NCBI RefSeq assembly: GCF_013113735.1
Contig: NZ_CP053346.1
Coordinates: 4,974,001 to 5,038,000 of the forward strand
Source of the DNA: Sphingomonas sp. AP4-R1
GTDB lineage: Bacteria > Pseudomonadota > Alphaproteobacteria > Sphingomonadales > Sphingomonadaceae
Reading direction: 5' to 3'
Length of the DNA: 64,000 nucleotides
In this document: positions 22,290-31,997 of the stretch, piece after piece
How positions within the stretch are numbered: the first letter of the stretch is position 1
Layout of the letters: every line of letters starts with the position of its first letter
Notes under the pieces: generated by a model
Database searches by the model: none
What the model saw: only the letters and a program-made list of their open reading frames with translations
What the model was told of the DNA's origin: nothing
Made by a program: the position numbers and the translations under genes

Positions 22290-25271
22290 ATGCGTCTCGG
22301 AGCGGGTAGCGTGTTGGGAAGGGTCTGCGTCGCGAGTGCGCTCGTGGCGGCCTGCCTCGGCGCGACCGCCGCGTTCGCCGCGCCGGCCGGGTTCGACATC
22401 GCCTTGCCGCGCCAGCCCCTGGCGGCTTCGCTGGAGGCGATCGGCCGGCGCGCTCATGCCAACATATTCTTTTCGCCTGAAAATATCCGGGGGCGCACCG
22501 CATCTTCCCTCAAGGGCAGCTTCACGGTCGCGGAGGCGCTGGACCGGCTGTTGCGGGGGTCGGGCCTCGGCGCCAGCGTCACGCCGGGCGGCTCGTACAT
22601 CATCTCTCCCCGCCCCCCCGCCCCGCCCCGGATCGCGAAAAAGGCATTGCCGCAAGTGCCGTCACCCCCGCCACCACCCGACGCCGCAGGCGCGATCGTG
22701 GTGACCGGATCGCGGATCGACGCGCGCGGCTTCGATGCGCCGACGCCGATCGTCCATGTGTCGGCCTTGGCCCTGTCGATGGGCATGCGCCAGAATGTCG
22801 CGGCGGCGCTCAACGATCTGCCGCAGTTCAGGGGCACTACCTCCCCGCAGACCACCGCGACCAATACGCAGAGCGGCATCGCCCCCGTCGACCTGCGCGG
22901 CCTCGGCGTGAACCGCACCCTCGTCCTGCTCGACGGGCGCCGCCTGTCCGGCGACAATGATCTGAACAGCGTTCCGACCGTCCTCGTCAAATCGATCGAC
23001 GTGATTACCGGCGGCTCCTCGGCCGCCTGGGGATCGGGCGCGGTGGCCGGCGTCGTCAATATCGCGATCGATCAGGATTTTCGCGGGCTGAAGCTCGGCA
23101 CGCGCAGCGGCATATCCGCTTATGGCGATGCCGCCGACCGCGCCTTCGAAGGCGCCGCCGGCCTGTCCTTCGCGGACGGCAGGGGCAGTCTCGTCGTCGG
23201 CGGCGACTATCTGGCGAGTGCCGGCATCGCCACCAAGACGGCGCGCGATCGCGTCGGCCGCTGGGCGACGGTCGCCGTCGGCAACGGCCAGTTCCGCATC
23301 ACGCCCGACGTGGGGTTCGCCAATGCCGCGGTCGGCGGCGTGATCCTGAGCGGGGTGCTGGCGGGCAAGGCCTTCAACCCCGACGGATCGCTGCGCGACT
23401 TTCGCACCGGCACCGTCGTCGGCAACGATATGATCGGCGGCGAGGGGCCGTCGAACGACACGATCAGCCCGCTCATCGGGCCCCAGCGCCATTATAGCGG
23501 GCTCGCCCAGATGCGCTTCGAGCTGAGCGACCGGATCCGCATCACCGCGCAAATCCGCCATGCGCGCGTGTGGGGCGATCACATCTGGTTCGGCGACAAT
23601 GATCGCGGCGACATCACGATCTCCAGCGACAATGCCTTCCTCTCGTCCGCCATCCGCTCCCAGCTGGCCGCCGCAGGACAGACCAGCTTCACGATGGGGC
23701 GCTTCAATTCGGATTTCCCCTTCCCGCGCATCGATTATCAGCGGATCGCCACGCAGGGGACGCTGGCGATCGACGGCGCGTTCGGCCGAAGCTGGCGCTG
23801 GAACGCTTATTACAGCCACGGCCTCTACCGGAACGACATCGCCACGCCCGGCTTCGTCCTGACCGACAATTTCGCGCAGGCGGTGGATTCGGTGATCGAT
23901 CCCGCGACGGCGCAACCCGTCTGCCGCGTGACGCTCACCAATCCGTCCAGCAGCTGCGTGCCGATCAATCTGTTCGGCAACGGATCGCCCTCGGCCGCCG
24001 CGCTCGCCTATGTCACCGGCACGCCCCGGCAACATGCGCGGACCACGCTCGACGTGGGCGGCGCCAGCCTGCGGGGCGAGCCGGCCTCGCTGCCGGCGGG
24101 AACGATCTCGATCGCGACGGGCGTGGAGCTGCGCCGCGAGGCGATCGATCAGACCGTCGGCGAACTGGACAGCGCGCAGGCCTTCCGGGCGTTCAACTTC
24201 TCGGCCTATTCGGGCTCCTATTTCGTGAAGGAGGGATTTGCCGAGGTCCTGCTGCCGCTGGTCGCGCGATCGCCCGTGGTGCGGAAGCTCCAGCTCGATG
24301 CCGCCGCGCGCATCTCGGATGTGGACGTCACCGGGCGCATCTGGTCCTGGAAGCTGGGCCTGACGGGGGAAATCGCGCCGGGCCTGACGCTGCGCGTCTC
24401 GCGCTCGCGCGACATACGCTCGCCCAATCTGAGCGAACTCTTCACGCGGCAGACGATCGGCTATTACACGATCAGCGATCCCGTGAAGGATGCCAGCGCC
24501 TATGTGCTGGCGCTCGGCGGCGGCAATCGATCCCTGCGATCCGAGACGGCCGAAACCTCGATGATCGGCCTGGCCTTCGCGCCGCGATCGTCGACGGTCC
24601 GTTTCTCCGTCGATTATTATGCGATCCGCGTCGACAACGTGATCTCGACATTGTCGCCGCAGGATATCGTCACGCGCTGCTTCAACGGCAGCGCCGCGAT
24701 GTGCGCCCGGGTGGTGCGGGACAATGCGGGCAACATCACCCGGATCAGCACGACCAATCTGAATCTGGCGCGATATCGCACCAACGGCGTGGATGCCGAC
24801 CTTTCGGCCGCGATGCCCGCACGGACGATCGTGCCGTCCTGGCCGGGAGACCTGACGTTCCGGCTGTCGGCCAGCTGGGTCGAGAAACTGGTGACCGACG
24901 ACGGCGCCAGCAGCTTCGATTATGTCGGCTCGCAGGGCAATGCGTTCAATTCCGGCGTGCCCAAGCTGCGCGTCAACGGCACGATCGGCTACGAAACGGA
25001 CGGCGCCTCGATCCGCCTGCGCACCCGCTTCATCTCCGCCGGGAAATACAACAAGGCGGTCAACATCATCAACAATGACATCCCGGCTTACGCCTATTTC
25101 GACCTGCAGATCAGGAAGACGATCGCCTCGGGGAAAGGCCCGTCGCGCCTCGAAATCTACGGCGACGTTTCCAATCTCCTGAACAGGAAGCCGCCCTATC
25201 AGTCGCTTTATTCGCCTTATTACGATGTGGTCGGCCGCTCCATCACGATCGGCGCCCGCATCAAGATATGA
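22290..25271 (+). CDS. TonB-dependent transducer receptor with N-terminal STN domain
   Basis: A 993-residue receptor. A signal peptide to ~residue 30 is followed by the STN/secretin-TonB signalling domain (FDIALPRQPLAASLEAIGRRA ... LKGSFTVAEALDRLLRGSGL, residues ~32-105). A Pro-rich linker leads to the plug at AIVVTGSRIDARGF, with VDLRGLGVNRTLVLLDG, and a beta barrel ending SITIGARIKI, with Ile rather than the usual terminal Phe. It is closely similar throughout to the receptor at 14971-17679. With the preceding sigma and FecR it forms a complete cell-surface signalling unit that senses its own substrate. Confidence 0.93.
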   Translation: MRLGAGSVLGRVCVASALVAACLGATAAFAAPAGFDIALPRQPLAASLEAIGRRAHANIFFSPENIRGRTASSLKGSFTVAEALDRLLRGSGLGASVTPGGSYIISPRPPAPPRIAKKALPQVPSPPPPPDAAGAIVVTGSRIDARGFDAPTPIVHVSALALSMGMRQNVAAALNDLPQFRGTTSPQTTATNTQSGIAPVDLRGLGVNRTLVLLDGRRLSGDNDLNSVPTVLVKSIDVITGGSSAAWGSGAVAGVVNIAIDQDFRGLKLGTRSGISAYGDAADRAFEGAAGLSFADGRGSLVVGGDYLASAGIATKTARDRVGRWATVAVGNGQFRITPDVGFANAAVGGVILSGVLAGKAFNPDGSLRDFRTGTVVGNDMIGGEGPSNDTISPLIGPQRHYSGLAQMRFELSDRIRITAQIRHARVWGDHIWFGDNDRGDITISSDNAFLSSAIRSQLAAAGQTSFTMGRFNSDFPFPRIDYQRIATQGTLAIDGAFGRSWRWNAYYSHGLYRNDIATPGFVLTDNFAQAVDSVIDPATAQPVCRVTLTNPSSSCVPINLFGNGSPSAAALAYVTGTPRQHARTTLDVGGASLRGEPASLPAGTISIATGVELRREAIDQTVGELDSAQAFRAFNFSAYSGSYFVKEGFAEVLLPLVARSPVVRKLQLDAAARISDVDVTGRIWSWKLGLTGEIAPGLTLRVSRSRDIRSPNLSELFTRQTIGYYTISDPVKDASAYVLALGGGNRSLRSETAETSMIGLAFAPRSSTVRFSVDYYAIRVDNVISTLSPQDIVTRCFNGSAAMCARVVRDNAGNITRISTTNLNLARYRTNGVDADLSAAMPARTIVPSWPGDLTFRLSASWVEKLVTDDGASSFDYVGSQGNAFNSGVPKLRVNGTIGYETDGASIRLRTRFISAGKYNKAVNIINNDIPAYAYFDLQIRKTIASGKGPSRLEIYGDVSNLLNRKPPYQSLYSPYYDVVGRSITIGARIKI

Positions 25272-25293
25272 TGCGTGCGCCGGGCGCCCGGTG

Positions 25294-25327
25294 GGGCGGA
25301 GAGAGGGATGCCCCCTCTCTCCTGCCC
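25294..25327. terminator. Bidirectional terminator between convergent receptor genes
   Basis: GGAGAGAGGG / CCCTCTCTCC, a 10 bp stem with a 5-base loop, extended by GGGC/GCCC after one bulged T. It sits between the converging ends of two TonB-transducer genes. Confidence 0.75.
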
Positions 25328-25330
25328 GGA

Positions 25331-28300
25331 TCAGAAGGAGGCGCGCACCGCCACGAACAATGTGCGGCCCAGCACGTCATAGGTGGAGCTGAACGTGTTG
25401 GCGGTGGGCGACGGCGTACCGATCACCGGCGGGTCGCGATCGGTGAGGTTGCGGACGCCCAGCGTCAGCGTCATCGATTTCTGGATCGCGATGTCGGTGG
25501 TCAGGTCGAAATAATGCTGCGTCGGGATCACCGGATTGGTGAGCGAGGCCAGGCTCGGCACGGTGCCGCCGGAAGCCCTGGGCAGCTTGTACGTATCCAC
25601 CGTCACCTTGCCGATGAAACGATGACGCAGGCTGAGCGTCAGCGGCCCGCTCTGCCACGTCAGTCGCGTCAGGCCCTTCCAGCGCGGGATGGGCTGGCCG
25701 CAGGTCGCGCCGAAGCTGCCGACGCAATGGTTCTGGATGTTCGGCATCGCCGAGACCGGCGTGCTGGTGAAATCGTCGGTGTAGTTGAGGTCGGCCGACA
25801 GCAGGAAGCGGCTCGCCCGATCGAAGCCGAACGCGGTGGCGAAGGTGTAGCTCGCCTCGATATCGACGCCGGACGTCTTCAGTGCGCCGGTATTGGCGTT
25901 GAGCGAGCTGATATATTTCGGCGCGTTGATCTGGCCGGTCAGCGTGTCGCGGCTGATCGCTTGGCAGAAGGGGCTGCCCGCATCCTGCACCACATTGTAG
26001 CACAGGTTCAGGATGTTGGCGGCGCCCCCGCCAAGCGTGGCGATCGCGCCCTTCACCTCGATCGAATACCAGTCCGCGCTGGCGCTGAAGCCGGGCAGGA
26101 AGGAGGGCGTCAGCACGACACCCGCCGTCTTGGTGGTGGACGTTTCCGCGCCCAGCGCCGGATTGCCGCCGGTGATGGTGGTGATGAACTGGTTGGGCTG
26201 GACGTTGGCGGTGAAGACCTGCGCAGCCGGAACGCCGGTGGCGACGCAGACGGCGCGGACGGCGGCGGTCTGCTGCCCGCTCGGCTGGCGGCTGGAGCAG
26301 GGATCGGTGAGCGAGGGGCCGCTGCTGCTGGTGCCGGCGAAGAGCTCGCCCACGCTCGGCGCACGGGTCGCGCGCTGATACTGGCCGCGCAGCGCGATGC
26401 CGCGCACCGGCTCGTAGCGGGCGCCGCCGGAATAGGTCCACACGCCGCCCACGCCCGACAGGTCATAGTCCGAATAGCGGAAGGCGCCCGTCACATCGAG
26501 GCGACGGATGGCGGGGAGATCGGCGAGGATCGGCACGCGGACCTCGCCGAACGCCTCCTTGCTGCTCTCCGATCCGTTCGTGGGTAGCGCCGCGCCGTAG
26601 CCAGAAACGTCGCCGATGATCGAATGCTGATCGGGCTGGAAGCTGGCCCAGGCCTTGCGCCATTCGACGCCGAGGCTGAAATCGACGGGGCCGGCGGGGA
26701 GCGCGAACAGCTCGCCGGTCAGGTTGGCATTGGCCACCTGCTGGCTGGCGCGCGTGCTGTTGTAGAGTGAGACGGTGATCGCGCGCACCGCATCGGCCGA
26801 GAGGTTCGCGCCGAAGATGTTGGCGACGGGCGCCGCGCCATTCTGCGACAGGAGCAGGCGCTGCAGCGTGCTGGGCGAAATGGCGCCGTCCGTGCGGTCA
26901 TTCTCGTTGGTGCGGGCATACATGTAATAAGCGTCGTATTTCAGGTTCCGCAGGAAGCCCGAAGAGACATCGCCCAGCGAACCGCGCAGGCCGATCAGGC
27001 CGCGATAGGCGTTCGTATCATATTGCGCGGCGCGATAGCCGGTCTCGTTGAGGCGACGGCCGATATTCAGGATCGCCAGCCCGTCGCCGCGCGTGGTCGT
27101 CTGCGTCATGCCGGCGTTGGTGAAGGTCGTGCTCGCCGCCTCGGCCAGATCCAGTTGGCGCAGCACATTCTGCATCGCGGGCGTGAGATAGGGGTTATCG
27201 ACATTGAACAGATAATTGCCCGACGCGTCGCTCGACGTGAGCTGGATGTTCACGCGGTTGCGGCTGAAATGGCCTTCGCCATAGAGCTCGACGGCGTCGC
27301 TGAAGTGATAGTGGGCGAAGAGATTGCCCATCAGCCGCTGCTGCGGGACGATCAGGTAGGAATCGGGCAGCAGGTTGAAATCGTCCTGCGGCGTGAGCGC
27401 GGGACGTGCGGCCGTGCCGGCATCGTTGAAGGTGAAGCCGCGCGTCGTCAGGCCGCCCAGTCCGGCAGCGGCGAGCGCAGCATTCAGAGCAGGCGTCGAG
27501 CTGGAACCGATGGCCGGCAGGATGGCGAAGCGGCCGTTGGGGATGCTGCCGCTGCCGGTGGTCACCAGACCCGGCCGCCCCCCGGCGGTCAGACAGGTGG
27601 ATCCGCTCGGCACGGCCAGCGGCGTGCCGGGTCGCGTGGTGCTGAAGCTGCTGGGCGTGACGCAACCATCGGCGACGCGCGCGGCGGCCCAGGCGCCGCG
27701 ATCGCGCGCCGTGACGCCCTGGCGGTTCAGATAATTGAATGACGCGGTGATGTTGCCGCGGCCCTCGGCGAAATTCTTGCCGGCGGTCACGTCGATCGTC
27801 GAATTGCTGTGCGAGGTGTGCGTATCGAGCGAATTCTGCGCTCCGATCTCCAGCCCCTGAAAGTCGTCGCGCAGGATGAAGTTCACCACGCCCGCAATCG
27901 CATCCGATCCGTAGACGGCGGAGGAGCCGCCCGTCACCACCTCGGTGCGCTTGATCAGAGCGGTCGGGATCGAATTGATGTCGGTCGCCTGGCTGGGGCC
28001 GGTGATCGTGTAGCGGCGCCCGTTGACCAGCACGAGGCTGCGCTGCGCGCCCATGCCGCGCAGGTTCAGCAGCGCATTGCCGCCGGGCACGTTGTTGCCC
28101 GTGGCGCCGCTGTTCGCGGCACCCAGGAATTGCGGCGTATCGAGCAGCAACTGCTCCGTATTCTGTGTGCCAGACAGGCGGAACTCCTCGCTGCCCAGCG
28201 TCGTCACCGGAGTGGGCCCCATTTCACCGGCGCGCGCGGCGAGGCGCGATCCCGTCACCACCAGTTCCGGGCCGCTGTCCGCCGAGGACATGTCGGAGTC

Positions 28301-28633
28301 CGTCGTGCGCGTCGGCCCCTCGCGGAGGATCACGACCTTGCCGTCGTCCGACGCCACGATCAGGTTCGTGCCGGCCAGCACCTTGGCCAAAGCGTCGCGA
28401 TAGCTCATCGCGCCGCGCACGGCGGGCGAGGTGCGTCCGGCAAGCGGCGTGCTGGGGAACAGGATCTGGATGCCGGCCTGACGCGACAAAGCCGTCAGGG
28501 CCGAGACGGTGGAGCGCGCGGGAAGATCGAACGTGCGGACCGACTGCGCGCTGACCGGCGTCCAGGTGACGCAGGTGGCGGTGGTAAGCGCCAGCGATGC
28601 CGCGAACGGCAGGTTGCGAATGCTCCGAAGCAT
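25331..28633 (-). CDS. TonB-dependent transducer receptor with STN domain (second module)
   Basis: An 1100-residue receptor. A signal peptide (to ~residue 30) is followed by an STN domain (RTFDLPARSTVSALTALSRQAG ... AMSYRDALAKVLAGTNL), linker, plug (ELVVTGSRLAARAGE, LLNLRGMGAQRSLVLVNGRRY, GGSSAVYGSDAIAGVVNFI) and a large barrel ending GRTLFVAVRASF with terminal Phe. It differs from the other two receptors and resembles the long Caulobacter/sphingomonad type. It lies 90 bases downstream of its FecR gene on the same strand and is the output gene of the second sigma/FecR unit. The substrate is not known. Confidence 0.93.
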   Translation of the reverse strand: MLRSIRNLPFAASLALTTATCVTWTPVSAQSVRTFDLPARSTVSALTALSRQAGIQILFPSTPLAGRTSPAVRGAMSYRDALAKVLAGTNLIVASDDGKVVILREGPTRTTDSDMSSADSGPELVVTGSRLAARAGEMGPTPVTTLGSEEFRLSGTQNTEQLLLDTPQFLGAANSGATGNNVPGGNALLNLRGMGAQRSLVLVNGRRYTITGPSQATDINSIPTALIKRTEVVTGGSSAVYGSDAIAGVVNFILRDDFQGLEIGAQNSLDTHTSHSNSTIDVTAGKNFAEGRGNITASFNYLNRQGVTARDRGAWAAARVADGCVTPSSFSTTRPGTPLAVPSGSTCLTAGGRPGLVTTGSGSIPNGRFAILPAIGSSSTPALNAALAAAGLGGLTTRGFTFNDAGTAARPALTPQDDFNLLPDSYLIVPQQRLMGNLFAHYHFSDAVELYGEGHFSRNRVNIQLTSSDASGNYLFNVDNPYLTPAMQNVLRQLDLAEAASTTFTNAGMTQTTTRGDGLAILNIGRRLNETGYRAAQYDTNAYRGLIGLRGSLGDVSSGFLRNLKYDAYYMYARTNENDRTDGAISPSTLQRLLLSQNGAAPVANIFGANLSADAVRAITVSLYNSTRASQQVANANLTGELFALPAGPVDFSLGVEWRKAWASFQPDQHSIIGDVSGYGAALPTNGSESSKEAFGEVRVPILADLPAIRRLDVTGAFRYSDYDLSGVGGVWTYSGGARYEPVRGIALRGQYQRATRAPSVGELFAGTSSSGPSLTDPCSSRQPSGQQTAAVRAVCVATGVPAAQVFTANVQPNQFITTITGGNPALGAETSTTKTAGVVLTPSFLPGFSASADWYSIEVKGAIATLGGGAANILNLCYNVVQDAGSPFCQAISRDTLTGQINAPKYISSLNANTGALKTSGVDIEASYTFATAFGFDRASRFLLSADLNYTDDFTSTPVSAMPNIQNHCVGSFGATCGQPIPRWKGLTRLTWQSGPLTLSLRHRFIGKVTVDTYKLPRASGGTVPSLASLTNPVIPTQHYFDLTTDIAIQKSMTLTLGVRNLTDRDPPVIGTPSPTANTFSSTYDVLGRTLFVAVRASF

Positions 28634-28722
28634 GGATGTCCCTCTTTGGTGGAGCGTTGGATGCCGCTCCTTTCATCGGATGGGACTCCCGGCGGGGCCG
28701 GGACCGCCACGTCGGCAGAAAA

Positions 28723-29673
28723 TTATTTCTGGGCGAGAAGTATGCCGTCGTCCCGCTCGGACACGCTGACGCCGAAGCCGTCGCGCAGGCCGCGCAGGAA
28801 GGGCTCGGGATCGCTGGTGGTGAAGCGGCCGCCGATGCGGATGTCGGCCAGAGCGGGATCGACGATCACGATCTTGCGGGTGAGATAGCGGTTATAATCC
28901 GCGATCGCCTCGGCCAGAGGCTCGTCCTGAAACAGGATCTCGCCGCCCTGCCAGGCGAGCGCGCGCTCGATACGATCGTCGGCGCGTAGGGTGGTTCCGC
29001 CGTCGGGACCGATCCGCAGGATCTGGCGGGACAGGGCCGTCTTCGGTCCGCCGGTCCCCACCATGCGCGCCGAACCGCCGAGCACCGCGACCTCCAGCCC
29101 ATCCCGCTCCAGCCGCGCGCAGAAGCGGCCGGCGGACAGGATCGATTCGCAGTCGCCCGCCTTCAACGTCGCCGGCTGGCGGCCATTCAGCTGGAGCGCG
29201 ACCTCGCCGCGCTCCAGCCGGAGCCGCAGGCCCTGATCGGTTTCGTGCCAGGCCAGTTCGCTGTCGGTGTTGAGCATCGCGCGGCCGTCGCGTCCGAGCG
29301 CGACGATCCGCCGCTCGCCGATCGCGGTTTCGGCGCGCGGCCAGGCGGCAGCACGCACCGCGACGAAGCTTGCCGCAAGCCCGCCGGCCGCCACCAGACC
29401 CGCCGTTCGCAACAGGGTGCGGCGGCTGGGCGACGCGGGCGCCGCCGCCACGACATCGGGCACCGCGTCGACGGTTTCCCAGGCCGCCGTGACGCGGGCG
29501 ACCGCGACGGCATGCGCGGGCGATTCGGCGCGCCACCGCTCGAACGCCGCAGGATCCGCGGTGCCGATTGCCAGGCGGGCGCACCAGTTTGCCGCTTCGT
29601 GCGCGATGCGATCGCGCGTTTTCTCATCGTTCGGCAGTGCTGGAGGCATGTCGGCTATATGTGGCGCCGCCAT
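28723..29673 (-). CDS. FecR-family regulator (second module)
   Basis: A 316-residue FecR protein. It has an N-terminal DUF4880 segment (IAHEAANWCARLAIGTADPAAFERW), a transmembrane helix near residues 93-112 (TAGLVAAGGLAASFVAVRAA) and a periplasmic FecR domain (ERRIVALGRDGRAMLNTDSEL), then a C-terminal receptor-interacting part (FQDEPLAEAIADYNRYL). The start overlaps the sigma gene; the ATG at 29649 is an alternative start. It controls the ECF factor at 29624-30262 in response to the receptor at 25331-28633. Confidence 0.9.
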   Translation of the reverse strand: MAAPHIADMPPALPNDEKTRDRIAHEAANWCARLAIGTADPAAFERWRAESPAHAVAVARVTAAWETVDAVPDVVAAAPASPSRRTLLRTAGLVAAGGLAASFVAVRAAAWPRAETAIGERRIVALGRDGRAMLNTDSELAWHETDQGLRLRLERGEVALQLNGRQPATLKAGDCESILSAGRFCARLERDGLEVAVLGGSARMVGTGGPKTALSRQILRIGPDGGTTLRADDRIERALAWQGGEILFQDEPLAEAIADYNRYLTRKIVIVDPALADIRIGGRFTTSDPEPFLRGLRDGFGVSVSERDDGILLAQK

Positions 29674-30262
29674 CGGCTTGACCAGCCATGTCGACGGGGC
29701 AAGCGGATACGGGCTTCGGTTCGGTCGTGGGGTCGGGCTTGTCCACAGGGGCGGGGTAGAGCGCCGCGGCCAGCAGCTTCAGGCCGCGCGTCAGCCGCTT
29801 TTCCAGCGTGGAGAGGCTCAGGCCCGCCGCCGCCGCGACCTGGGTGGGCGTCTCCCCCTGCACCCGGCATTGCACCACGGCGTGGCGGCAGCGCTCGGGC
29901 ATGGCGTCCAACGCCTTCCCCGCGCGCATCACCGCTTCGCGGCCGGCGGCGATCCGGAAGGCATCCGGGCTTTCATCCGGAACCGCCAGATTCTCGGTTT
30001 CGATCAACTGGCTGAACTCCACGATGCGCGCGCGACGCATCTGCGACATCGCCAGATTGCGGATCGTCTGGATCGTATAGGCGCGCGGATCCAGCGAGAG
30101 CGCCCAGCCATTCCCCTCGAACAGGCGGCAATAGGCCTCCTGCACCAGATCCTCCGCCTCGCCCCGACTGCCGGTCACGCGCCGCGCCGCGCGCAGGAAC
30201 AACGCTTCATGGGGCAGGATTTCATCGATGAACCATCGATCGATGGGGCGAAGAGGAGTCAT
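29624..30262 (-). CDS. ECF RNA polymerase sigma factor (second FecI-type)
   Basis: A 212-residue ECF sigma factor. Region 2 contains GSRGEAEDLVQEAYCRLFEG with PRAYTIQTIRNLAMSQMRR, and region 4 contains MPERCRHAVVQCRVQGETPTQ with the HTH LSLSTLEKRLTRGLKLL. The start chosen is the ATG at 30262, which begins just before region 2; the same frame stays open far upstream, antisense to the flavin oxidoreductase gene, and that extension is not coding. The ~40-residue C-terminal tail after the HTH is unusual. It drives the second TonB-transducer module. Confidence 0.88.
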   Translation of the reverse strand: MTPLRPIDRWFIDEILPHEALFLRAARRVTGSRGEAEDLVQEAYCRLFEGNGWALSLDPRAYTIQTIRNLAMSQMRRARIVEFSQLIETENLAVPDESPDAFRIAAGREAVMRAGKALDAMPERCRHAVVQCRVQGETPTQVAAAAGLSLSTLEKRLTRGLKLLAAALYPAPVDKPDPTTEPKPVSACPVDMAGQADGGATYSRHASSTAER

Positions 30263-30439
30263 GCCTGGCCGGACTGCGAGCGGAGGATCGCAGCCCCTAA
30301 AGCCACCATATTGCGCTTTCAGGACAAAGGCCGATCCTGTGCCACGCCGCCCCGAAGGCCGGGCGGCGCGGAGCGTTCCCCTGCCCGCCCCGCAACGAAA
30401 GCGTGGCGCCCGATCCCTCTTTGCGGCAGGAAGGGCGGC

Positions 30440-31456
30440 ATGAAGAAGATCGGTTTTCTGTCGTTCGGCCATTGGTCGCCCTCCCCCCAGTCGGCGACGC
30501 GGTCGGCGGCGGATGTGCTGCTCCAGTCGATCGATCTGGCGGTAGCGGCCGAGGAACTGGGCGCCGACGGCGCCTATTTCCGCGTCCACCACTTCGCCCG
30601 CCAGCTGGCTTCGCCCTTCCCCCTGCTGGCCGCGGTCGGCGCGCGCACGCGTCGCATCGAGATCGGCACCGGCGTCATCGACATGCGCTACGAAAATCCG
30701 TTCTACATGATCGAGGATGCCGGATCGGCGGACCTGATCGCAGGCGGGCGCCTGCAGCTCGGCATCAGTCGCGGCTCGCCCGAGCAGGTGATCGAGGGGT
30801 GGCGCTATTTCGGCTATGCCCCGCTGGACGGGGAGAGCGACGCCGACATGGGGCGCCGCCATACCGAGGTGTTTCTGCAGCTTCTCAAGGGAGAAGGCTT
30901 CGCCAAGCCCAATCCGCAGCCGATGTTCGCCAATCCGCCAGGACTGCTCCGGCTGGAGCCGCATGCGGCGGGCCTGCGCGACCGCATCTGGTGGGGATCG
31001 GCCACGAATGCGACCGCCGAATGGGCGGCCCGGCTCGGCATGAACCTGCAGAGTTCGACGCTGAAGGCGGACGAGACCGGCGAACCCTTCCATGTCCAGC
31101 AAGCCCGGCAGATCCGCGCCTATCGCGAGGCGTGGAAGGCGGCCGGCCATGCCCATGCGCCGCGCGTCTCGGTCTCGCGCTCGATCTTCGCCTTGGTCAA
31201 CGATCTCGACCGCAGCTATTTCGGCCGCGATCAAAGCAGCGACCAGATCGGCGTGATCGACAATATGCGCGCGGTTTTCGGCCGATCCTATGCCGACGAA
31301 CCGGATCGCCTGATCGAACAGCTCCGCGCCGACGAAGCCATCGCCGAAGCCGATACGTTGCTGCTGACCGTGCCGAACCAGCTTGGCGTCGATTACAATG
31401 CCCATGTCATCGAGAGCATCCTGACGCACATCGCACCGGCGCTCGGCTGGCGCTGA
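30440..31456 (+). CDS. LLM-class flavin-dependent oxidoreductase (luciferase-like)
   Basis: A 338-residue FMN-dependent, bacterial-luciferase-like monooxygenase or reductase. Family features are LAVAAEELGADGAYFRVHHF near the N-terminus, RIEIGTGVIDMRYENP, LIAGGRLQLGISRGSPEQV and the C-terminal DTLLLTVPNQLGVDYN. AGGAAGGG precedes the ATG at 30440. It stands alone, divergent from the sigma/FecR/receptor unit, with about 180 bases between. The reaction cannot be told; such enzymes oxidise aldehydes, sulfonates or cyclic amines. Confidence 0.9.
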   Translation: MKKIGFLSFGHWSPSPQSATRSAADVLLQSIDLAVAAEELGADGAYFRVHHFARQLASPFPLLAAVGARTRRIEIGTGVIDMRYENPFYMIEDAGSADLIAGGRLQLGISRGSPEQVIEGWRYFGYAPLDGESDADMGRRHTEVFLQLLKGEGFAKPNPQPMFANPPGLLRLEPHAAGLRDRIWWGSATNATAEWAARLGMNLQSSTLKADETGEPFHVQQARQIRAYREAWKAAGHAHAPRVSVSRSIFALVNDLDRSYFGRDQSSDQIGVIDNMRAVFGRSYADEPDRLIEQLRADEAIAEADTLLLTVPNQLGVDYNAHVIESILTHIAPALGWR

Positions 31457-31521
31457 CCGCCCGCGCTTGATCGTTCTCGACCCGACTGTTGGCGTGACGG
31501 CCAACCTCCTGCTTCCGAGAA

Positions 31522-31749
31522 TTGCCGATCTCGCGCGTCGCAGGGGCGATCGCGCTTCTGCCGGTGAGTCTTCCCGCGTTGGTGATCGGCGTCGTGCTGC
31601 TCGACCTGGCGGTGCAGGCGGTGCATGTGACGAGCCAGAGCGCCATCTTCGCGCGATATCCCACCGCGCATAGCCGGCTGATCGGCGGGTATATGGTCTT
31701 TTATTCGCTCGGCAGCGCCCTCGCGCGATTGCCTTGGCGAGTTGGCTGA
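31522..31749 (+). pseudogene. Fragment of an MFS transporter
   Basis: 75 codons read as the C-terminal part of a major-facilitator transporter: two hydrophobic helices with VVLLDLAVQAVHVTSQSAIF, then RLIGGYMVFYSLGSALA, typical of sugar/arabinose-efflux MFS proteins. The frame then shifts; an alternative frame continues as AIALASWLIGRPVARN. There is no N-terminal half upstream. It is a decayed remnant 3' of the flavin oxidoreductase gene. Confidence 0.6.
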
Positions 31750-31997
31750 TCGGCCGGCCAGTCGCCCGAAACGACCGCTGGACTTGTTCGTCGGTTCGCT
31801 TTCCGCTCAAACTGCCGCATGCGCGGCCCTAAAGTGTCTGCCAGACGCTGCGAAAGCACGGGCGCTCCAATCGCCGATGGGCGTTCGCTGGATCCGCCGA
31901 CCGCTATCGAACGAACCAGCCGCACGGTCTCACCATCCAGCAATCCTATTGTCATCATCGGTCAGCTAGGACGCTCGCAGACATCGACAACAAGAAG

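Noticed and set aside
30263..31810. Upstream extension of the second ECF sigma frame to 728 residues
   Set aside because: It runs antisense to the flavin oxidoreductase; sigma regions start just after ATG 30262.
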